8,954 nucleotides of DNA from an uncultured Erysipelotrichaceae bacterium. GTDB lineage: Bacteria > Bacillota_I > Bacilli_A > Erysipelotrichales > Erysipelotrichaceae. The position numbers were made by a program, and so were the translations under genes. The DNA lies in contig CADBPK010000070.1 of NCBI GenBank assembly GCA_902796465.1, positions 1 to 8,954 on the forward strand, given 5' to 3'. Of this stretch, positions 4,986-8,954 are shown one piece after another; position 1 is the first letter of the stretch; each line of letters opens with the position of its first letter. The notes below the pieces were generated by a model. That model made no database searches and was not told the DNA's origin. It saw nothing but the letters and a program-made list of their open reading frames with translations.

Positions 4986-6596
4986 TTATCCGAGATATTT
5001 CCGGATCGTTTCTCTGACGCCGCCGAAGGAAGCAATCTCTTCCTTGAACATCGTTTCGATCAGTTCGCCGATGCCTGCTTCGTAAAGATCACTGCCGAAG
5101 ATATTCGCGTTGGACAGGATCGGACGCAGTGCCCCGCCGACTGATTCCGGATCCCCTATCTTCACATCCTTCAGCATTTCCTGCAGTTCGTCATTCATCG
5201 GATCCGGTGACAGTTCAAACGGATTGCCGTCTTCATCTACTGCCAGCAGATACCGCAGCCAGCCTGTGATCGCGAGCGGAATGCCTTTCAATACGGACGC
5301 ATTGCCGTCACGTTTTACATATTCCTTGATCGTTTCGCCGAAGCGGATGCCGACCATCTGGGAAGTATCCACCGCGATGCGCTGCGGAGTATCCGGGATA
5401 TATTCATTCGGGAAGCGGACATTGATGCACTCATCAATGAATGCCTGCGGCGAAAGGATTCCCGGATCCTTTACAACCGCCATGCCCTCCACCGGACCTA
5501 CCTGGTTGACCAGCAGCTGCATTTCCGAGTCTTTCATGACATCCGCGAACTTCTCATAGCCCAGAACACATCCGTACGGCGCCAGGGCCGTATGCAGCGG
5601 ATTGAGGCATACGGTAACCTTCATGCGTTCGGAAGCGTTGACGGTCTCACGGTCGGTCATGTAAATACCGGCTTTTTCAAACGGCGGACGGCCGTTCGGG
5701 AAGCTGTCTTCCACGACCAGGTACTGCGGTCCTTCCGCATTGACAAACGGGGCGATATAGGTGCGCTTGTCAGTGATGACGATATCCATATCCTCCATGC
5801 CTGCTTCTTCCAGCATGTCTCGTACGCTTTCAGACGGTCTCGGCGTGATCTTGTCGATCATCGTCCACGAGAATGTGATCTCCTTTTCATCTTTGATCCA
5901 GTCAACGAATTCCTGCGGCACGAAACCTTTTTCCTTCCATGCCTCCGCGATCTCAAATACAGCCGACGCCAGCTTTTCACCGTTATGGGAAACATTATCC
6001 ATGGATACCAGCGCCAGTTTTCCTTTCCCGGCCAGATATCTTTCATACAGCAGTGATGTGGTCAGGCTCACGGCGCTGTTTGCCGGGCCCGGTCCTTTTT
6101 CCAGGTCTTCCTGCACAAAGCCGAAGTATTCCCCGGCAGCACTGCGCAGCGCATATCCCTTTTCCGTAATCGTATAGGACACCATCTGCAGGCCCGGATC
6201 AGAGAAGATCTCCTTCAGCCTTGCATAGGCTGCCGGATCATCTTTCCTTGCGGCAACAGCTTCGCCGAGTGAACCGATCACCCGTTTGTCCGTTGAGCCG
6301 TCTCCGTGCATCGTAACGCACAGGGCCAGGTTGTCATATGGCTTATAGATCTTATCGACCACCTCAAAATCAAATGTCTCAGCACATGTGATCCCATGAT
6401 CGATCAGGCCGGCTGCGATAAGGTCATCTGCCGTACTTCCGATAAAAATGCGGAAAATATTCCCTATTCCGAAATGGACCCAGCGCGGGTTTTCAATGGT
6501 GTGTTTCTGCAGTGACCCCACATCATAGGAAGGAAGCCGGATACCGGCTGCTTCATATGCGGAACGATCCTTGATTCCTTCAAGTGACAGTTTCAT
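4986..6596 (-). CDS. Mannitol dehydrogenase / fructuronate reductase family oxidoreductase
   Basis: A 536-residue polyol/uronate dehydrogenase of the long-chain mannitol dehydrogenase family. Visible motifs are a Rossmann dinucleotide site HFGIGNIFR (41-49), TEKGY (144-148), SMDNVSHNG (198-206), SWTMIDKITPRPS (243-255), the catalytic cluster KVTVCLNPLHTAL with Lys326, Asn332 and His335, and GWLRYLLAVDEDGNPF near the C-terminus. It probably reduces a keto acid such as D-fructuronate to D-mannonate with NAD(P)H, or oxidises a hexitol; substrate cannot be read from sequence, and no other uronate gene is in view. Two ATGs exist: 6602 lies 3 nt from the AAAAGGAG and 6596 lies 9 nt from it, so 6596 is preferred. 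It is about 50 residues longer than the 486 I recall for E. coli UxuB. First gene of the leftward operon. Confidence 0.9.
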   Translation of the reverse strand: MKLSLEGIKDRSAYEAAGIRLPSYDVGSLQKHTIENPRWVHFGIGNIFRIFIGSTADDLIAAGLIDHGITCAETFDFEVVDKIYKPYDNLALCVTMHGDGSTDKRVIGSLGEAVAARKDDPAAYARLKEIFSDPGLQMVSYTITEKGYALRSAAGEYFGFVQEDLEKGPGPANSAVSLTTSLLYERYLAGKGKLALVSMDNVSHNGEKLASAVFEIAEAWKEKGFVPQEFVDWIKDEKEITFSWTMIDKITPRPSESVRDMLEEAGMEDMDIVITDKRTYIAPFVNAEGPQYLVVEDSFPNGRPPFEKAGIYMTDRETVNASERMKVTVCLNPLHTALAPYGCVLGYEKFADVMKDSEMQLLVNQVGPVEGMAVVKDPGILSPQAFIDECINVRFPNEYIPDTPQRIAVDTSQMVGIRFGETIKEYVKRDGNASVLKGIPLAITGWLRYLLAVDEDGNPFELSPDPMNDELQEMLKDVKIGDPESVGGALRPILSNANIFGSDLYEAGIGELIETMFKEEIASFGGVRETIRKYLG

Positions 6597-6626
6597 GATC
6601 ATGGTCTCCTTTTCTGTCTTTGTTAT

Positions 6627-6656
6627 TTGACTTCATTATATAAGAAAATGTATTTT
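6627..6656 (+). promoter_or_regulatory. Candidate promoter for the 6708/7165 gene pair
   Basis: TTGACT (6627-6632), 18-nt spacer, TATTTT (6651-6656). A second -10-like TATAAT at 6685-6690 lacks a good -35 and would place the transcript start within the ribosome site of the 6708 gene, so the first pair is preferred. Called by consensus alone. Confidence 0.4.
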
Positions 6657-6662
6657 CCGTAA
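6635..6662 (-). promoter_or_regulatory. Candidate promoter for the dehydrogenase-cinA-VOC operon
   Basis: Read on the minus strand: a perfect -10 TATAAT (6640-6635), a 16-nt spacer and a poor -35 TTACGG (6662-6657). A weak -35 beside a perfect -10 would suit an activated or repressed promoter. The leader to the ATG at 6596 would be roughly 30 nt. Confidence 0.5.
6644..6657. promoter_or_regulatory. 14-bp palindrome in the divergent promoter region, candidate operator
   Basis: GAAAAT-GT-ATTTTC, an inverted repeat with 6-bp arms. It fills most of the spacer of the leftward promoter and overlaps the -10-like box of the rightward one, so one bound regulator could control both directions. AT-rich palindromes occur by chance fairly often; no regulator is assigned. 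Confidence 0.35.
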
Positions 6663-6707
6663 TGGCAAACCGGCGTTCTTTTAATATAATGATTGCAGGG
6701 TAAAAAA

Positions 6708-7163
6708 ATGCAGCTGCTGATGAAAAAATCCATTCTTTCCTGTACGGAGGAAGAACAGATACAGCATGAGGAAGAATTTCAGGAAATCATGAACAGGATC
6801 CGGAAGCTTCCGGATTTTGAATGTGCCGTGATCTGCCGTCCCCTGGATATCCAGCGCGCGGACCAGAAGCCCTGGATCCGTACATGCCGTCTGCATTTCA
6901 TCGATTACATCCGGGACTGGGACGATACCTCCAAAGGCATGGATATGTGGCTGGATGATGACAGCTACCCTGTCCTGATCTGTTACGGCGGTGAATATGC
7001 CTATGAAAACGAAATGATCCGGAAAGCTCTTTCCTGCAAGATCCTTCCGTTCAATGAAGATCATGTGTATATGAATATTGCCAACGCACTTTTCTACGAC
7101 GGTGACATCATTCCCGCCGACAACCAGTTTTCTGCCGGCGGGGATACGCGGAAGGAGCAATGA
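6708..7163 (+). CDS. Hypothetical protein, unrecognised family
   Basis: A 151-residue soluble protein I do not recognise. The first 35 residues are polar and look helical (EEEQIQHEEEFQEIM). Then come alternating beta-like segments: ECAVICRPLD (38-47), TCRLHFIDYIRDWDD (59-73), MDMWLDDDSYPVLICYGGEYAYENEM and ALSCKILPFNEDHVYM. It is acidic, rich in Asp, Trp and Tyr, with six cysteines scattered and no CxxC pair, signal peptide or membrane segment. The ATG at 6708 has CAGGG seven nt upstream; an in-frame TTG at 6693 and an ATG at 6720 are alternatives. It ends 1 nt before the acetyltransferase gene, so the two are almost certainly co-transcribed and translationally coupled. No function is proposed. 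Confidence 0.8.
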   Translation: MQLLMKKSILSCTEEEQIQHEEEFQEIMNRIRKLPDFECAVICRPLDIQRADQKPWIRTCRLHFIDYIRDWDDTSKGMDMWLDDDSYPVLICYGGEYAYENEMIRKALSCKILPFNEDHVYMNIANALFYDGDIIPADNQFSAGGDTRKEQ

Positions 7164-7164
7164 C

Positions 7165-7566
7165 ATGCCGATCACATACAAAGAAACAAAAGAATTCCGG
7201 CCTGAGGAACTGGAGCGTTTGTTCCTGTCCATCCCCTGGGCATCCGGACAGTATCCGGACAAACTGGTGCAGGCAATGCGCAATTCCTCCCATGTCATCA
7301 GCGCATGGGACGGAAATATCCTCGTAGGTCTTGTCCGTTCACTTGACGACGGCGTGACCGCTGCGTTTATCCATTATCTTCTCGTAGATCCGGAATACCA
7401 GGGACAGCATATCGGGGAGCAGCTGATGCGCCGGCTGCTGGCATACTACGATGACTTCTTCTATGTCAAAGTCATGCCCTCCGATCCTAATACGATCGGC
7501 TTCTACAAGCGGTTCGGTTTTCAGGAATATGACAACTATTCCGCCCTTGTGATCAAGCACATATGA
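7165..7566 (+). CDS. GNAT family N-acetyltransferase
   Basis: A 133-residue single-domain GNAT. Motif A is visible as HYLLVDPEYQGQHIGEQLM (70-88), with the acetyl-CoA pyrophosphate loop QGQHIG at 79-84. Motif B is GFYKRFGFQEY (112-122). The strand before motif A (ILVGLVRSLDDG) is typical. It should transfer an acetyl group from acetyl-CoA to an amine; the acceptor cannot be predicted, and it may be a metabolite or a protein. The ATG at 7165 has GGAAGGAG (7150-7156) eight nt upstream, overlapping the end of the preceding unknown gene. It ends 3 nt before a strong terminator. Catalytic residues are poorly conserved in this superfamily, so none is named. Confidence 0.93.
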   Translation: MPITYKETKEFRPEELERLFLSIPWASGQYPDKLVQAMRNSSHVISAWDGNILVGLVRSLDDGVTAAFIHYLLVDPEYQGQHIGEQLMRRLLAYYDDFFYVKVMPSDPNTIGFYKRFGFQEYDNYSALVIKHI

Positions 7567-7569
7567 AAA

Positions 7570-7600
7570 GCAGACAGTTCATCTGTCTGCATTTTTTGTT
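7570..7600. terminator. Intrinsic terminator, likely bidirectional
   Basis: GCAGACAG (7570-7577), loop TTCAT, CTGTCTGC (7583-7590), then ATTTTTTGTT: an 8-bp stem with a T-run on the plus strand, 3 nt after the acetyltransferase stop. Read leftward, the stem is followed by TTTTCAT, so it may also end the convergent methyltransferase unit. Confidence 0.9.
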
Positions 7601-7601
7601 T

Positions 7602-8267
7602 TCAGAGACTCACGACTGCGTACATCAGGCTGTCAAATTCGGGCGGTGAAGCGGTCATTCCCTTTTCCGTGATCTTCAGTCCGCTTTCAGCGATCTCCTC
7701 TTCGAATTCCTGCCAGGTGACCATGCGGCATGTGGTGGCAGGCACAAGGATCTTTCCCGATGCATGTTCCCGTTCCTTCAGTTCAAAAGCCTGTGTCGGA
7801 TCGCTGCGTACGGCATGCTCACCGTTACCCATGGAACAGACAAGCGCTTTGCCTGACACGGAAAGATGGTTTCGGATGAACTGCCAGAATGCTTTTCTGT
7901 CCGCGTCTTCCGTCAGCATGTGTACCACCGCTACGGCAATGACCAGGTCATACTGACCATCCGCATCCTCTTTCAGGATATCCAGGACGTAGAACGCTTC
8001 CGCGTATTCCGGATACTGCCTGCGGCAGTAATCAATGACTTCTTTGGAGATATCCGTTGCTTTCAGCCTGTATCCTTCTTTCAGCAGATACACGGCATCC
8101 CTGCCTTCCCCGCATCCGATTTCCAGGATCGGCGCATCTTTACCGATACCGTACCGCCGAATGACATCCATGACGACAGGTGTCGGTTCCGGTGAAGTCC
8201 AGCGGAGACCTTTTTCATGCACGGTCCGGTACCGTTCCTCATATGCTTCGTAATAAGCTTTTTTCAT
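7602..8267 (-). CDS. Class I SAM-dependent methyltransferase
   Basis: A 221-residue class I methyltransferase. Motif I, ILEIGCGEGRDAVYL (47-61), binds S-adenosylmethionine, and Asp72 in KATDIS is placed to contact the ribose. A motif IV-like strand, QYDLVIAVAVVHML, follows at about 104-118. The N-terminal YYEAYEERYRTVHEKGLRW and the size recall TehB-like and small-molecule methyltransferases; the substrate is unknown. The ATG at 8267 has only a weak CTGAAG upstream. It begins 5 nt after the hydrolase stop, so translation probably depends on coupling. It ends beside the shared terminator at 7570-7600. Family assignment is firm; any specific role would be a guess. Confidence 0.92.
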   Translation of the reverse strand: MKKAYYEAYEERYRTVHEKGLRWTSPEPTPVVMDVIRRYGIGKDAPILEIGCGEGRDAVYLLKEGYRLKATDISKEVIDYCRRQYPEYAEAFYVLDILKEDADGQYDLVIAVAVVHMLTEDADRKAFWQFIRNHLSVSGKALVCSMGNGEHAVRSDPTQAFELKEREHASGKILVPATTCRMVTWQEFEEEIAESGLKITEKGMTASPPEFDSLMYAVVSL

Positions 8268-8272
8268 TGACT

Positions 8273-8954
8273 TCAGCGGCAGAATGCCATGACCCTTTCG
8301 TTGAAATCCTTCGCTTCCTCATAAAGCCCGTGGCTCAGTCCTTCATACATATACAGCTGTGCGCCGGGTATCATTTCCGCGAGGTCTTCCGAAGCTTTGC
8401 CGGACACGATCTTATCGTCTGTCCCGCCGATCACGAGGGTCGGGCAGCTGATCGTCCCAAGTACTTCCCGGGCATCGTGTGTCAGACATGATTCTGCCTG
8501 GATCATAAAACGATCAAAGCTTTTGGGTTTACCGACATTGCCGAGCAGTTTGTAGGAGATCCTGGCTGATCCGAGCTTCTCCGGGGAATAGGACAGTTCC
8601 GCGGTATCCATCATGATTCCTTTGTAATCACCCTGTTCCGCCATTTTCATCCATCTGGTGATGACGGTTTCGATCACTTCATTGCGGCAGGGCGCTGTTA
8701 CGGTCAGCACCAGCTTGTCCACTTTGTCCGGATGATCGGCTGCCAGCCACTGGGCGATCATACCGCCCTGGGAAACACCCAGCACCGCCGCATGACTGAG
8801 GCCGAGAACATCCATCGCATCAGACAGGTCCTGCGCCATTTCCCTTGTATCGGTATGCTGTGCCAGCTCCCTTCTGCGGCTGAACGCGTAGACGGTAAAA
8901 TCTTTTGTCATGGAACGGTACATCAGGGAAAACGGGATCGCTGTCCCCTTCACC
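8273..8954 (-). CDS. Alpha/beta hydrolase (5' partial at right window edge)
   Basis: The visible 226 residues are the body and C-terminus of an alpha/beta hydrolase. The nucleophile elbow is GVSQGG with Ser61 (visible numbering), the probable acid is Asp180 in GGTDDKIV, and the catalytic His is His208 in LSHGLY. The sequence starts inside the fold near VYAFSRRREL, where family members have a D-x-R-G-like loop. The oxyanion HG loop should lie beyond the edge, so the GTG at 8953 is not taken as the real start. The cap region (about 85-150) is helical. Likely an esterase, lactonase or similar hydrolase of unknown substrate. It leads the leftward pair with the methyltransferase. Confidence 0.9.
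   Translation of the reverse strand, partial: VKGTAIPFSLMYRSMTKDFTVYAFSRRRELAQHTDTREMAQDLSDAMDVLGLSHAAVLGVSQGGMIAQWLAADHPDKVDKLVLTVTAPCRNEVIETVITRWMKMAEQGDYKGIMMDTAELSYSPEKLGSARISYKLLGNVGKPKSFDRFMIQAESCLTHDAREVLGTISCPTLVIGGTDDKIVSGKASEDLAEMIPGAQLYMYEGLSHGLYEEAKDFNERVMAFCR

Noticed and set aside
4124..5017. Long open frame (297 codons) on the plus strand antisense to cinA
   Set aside because: It mirrors the CinA coding frame, shows low-complexity His/Arg/Phe-rich composition typical of antisense reading, and has no ribosome site or motif.
4973..5035. Longer cinA start at 5035
   Set aside because: It overlaps the dehydrogenase end, while ATG 4972 has a strong AAAGGAG site and gives the standard CinA N-terminus.
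5110..6177. Several plus-strand open frames antisense to the dehydrogenase gene
   Set aside because: Ser/Arg-rich shadow translations; the minus-strand frame carries all the family motifs.
6708..7566. Toxin-antitoxin pair with a GNAT toxin
   Set aside because: GNAT toxins usually pair with a short ribbon-helix-helix antitoxin; the 151-residue partner shows no such fold and the GNAT lacks the usual size and context.

Overview
The window reads as chromosomal DNA of a moderate-GC Bacillota (Firmicutes) bacterium. The evidence is strong AAGGAGG-type ribosome binding sites, a complete-looking Gram-positive comG competence operon, frequent GTG and TTG starts, and tight gene packing. An Erysipelotrichia or clostridial host is a guess from protein style only, since no marker gene is present. 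There is no RNA gene, insertion sequence, CRISPR array or phage gene. No gene-free stretch exceeds 300 bases.

Region 1 (1-3114, + strand) is the comG operon, cut at its 5' end by the window edge. It holds comGA (secretion ATPase, C-terminal part), comGB (polytopic platform protein), comGC (major pseudopilin) and four minor pseudopilin-like genes fitting comGD, comGE, comGF and comGG. Together they build the competence pseudopilus that captures DNA at the cell surface. From comGC on, the genes overlap by 14 to 55 nt. The fifth residue of the mature pseudopilin goes from Glu (GC, GD, GE) to Asp (GF) to Tyr (GG), which suggests ComGG is the tip subunit.

Region 2 (3115-3790) holds a small conserved hypothetical gene on the minus strand, convergent with comG. 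Divergent from it on the plus strand is an unrecognised acidic 86-residue protein. The gap between the two carries a perfect palindrome. A bidirectional terminator hairpin closes the region.

Region 3 (3791-6596, minus strand) is a probable three-gene operon, read right to left: a mannitol dehydrogenase/fructuronate reductase family enzyme, a short CinA lacking the C-terminal deamidase domain, and a VOC/glyoxalase I-like protein. Spacers are 13 and 9 nt. It is divergent from region 4 across a 111-nt gap holding promoter-like boxes and a 14-bp palindrome.

Region 4 (6708-7600, + strand) is a two-gene unit: an unrecognised 151-residue protein and a GNAT acetyltransferase 1 nt downstream, ended by a clear hairpin plus T-tract terminator.

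Region 5 (7602-8954, minus strand) is a two-gene unit. An alpha/beta hydrolase, cut by the right window edge, is followed after 5 nt by a class I SAM-dependent methyltransferase.

I see no unmistakably new system. The items most worth a second look are the unusual comGB start region, the pseudopilin residue-5 series, the single-domain CinA in a sugar-acid/glyoxalase operon, the two operator-like palindromes, and the two unrecognised genes.
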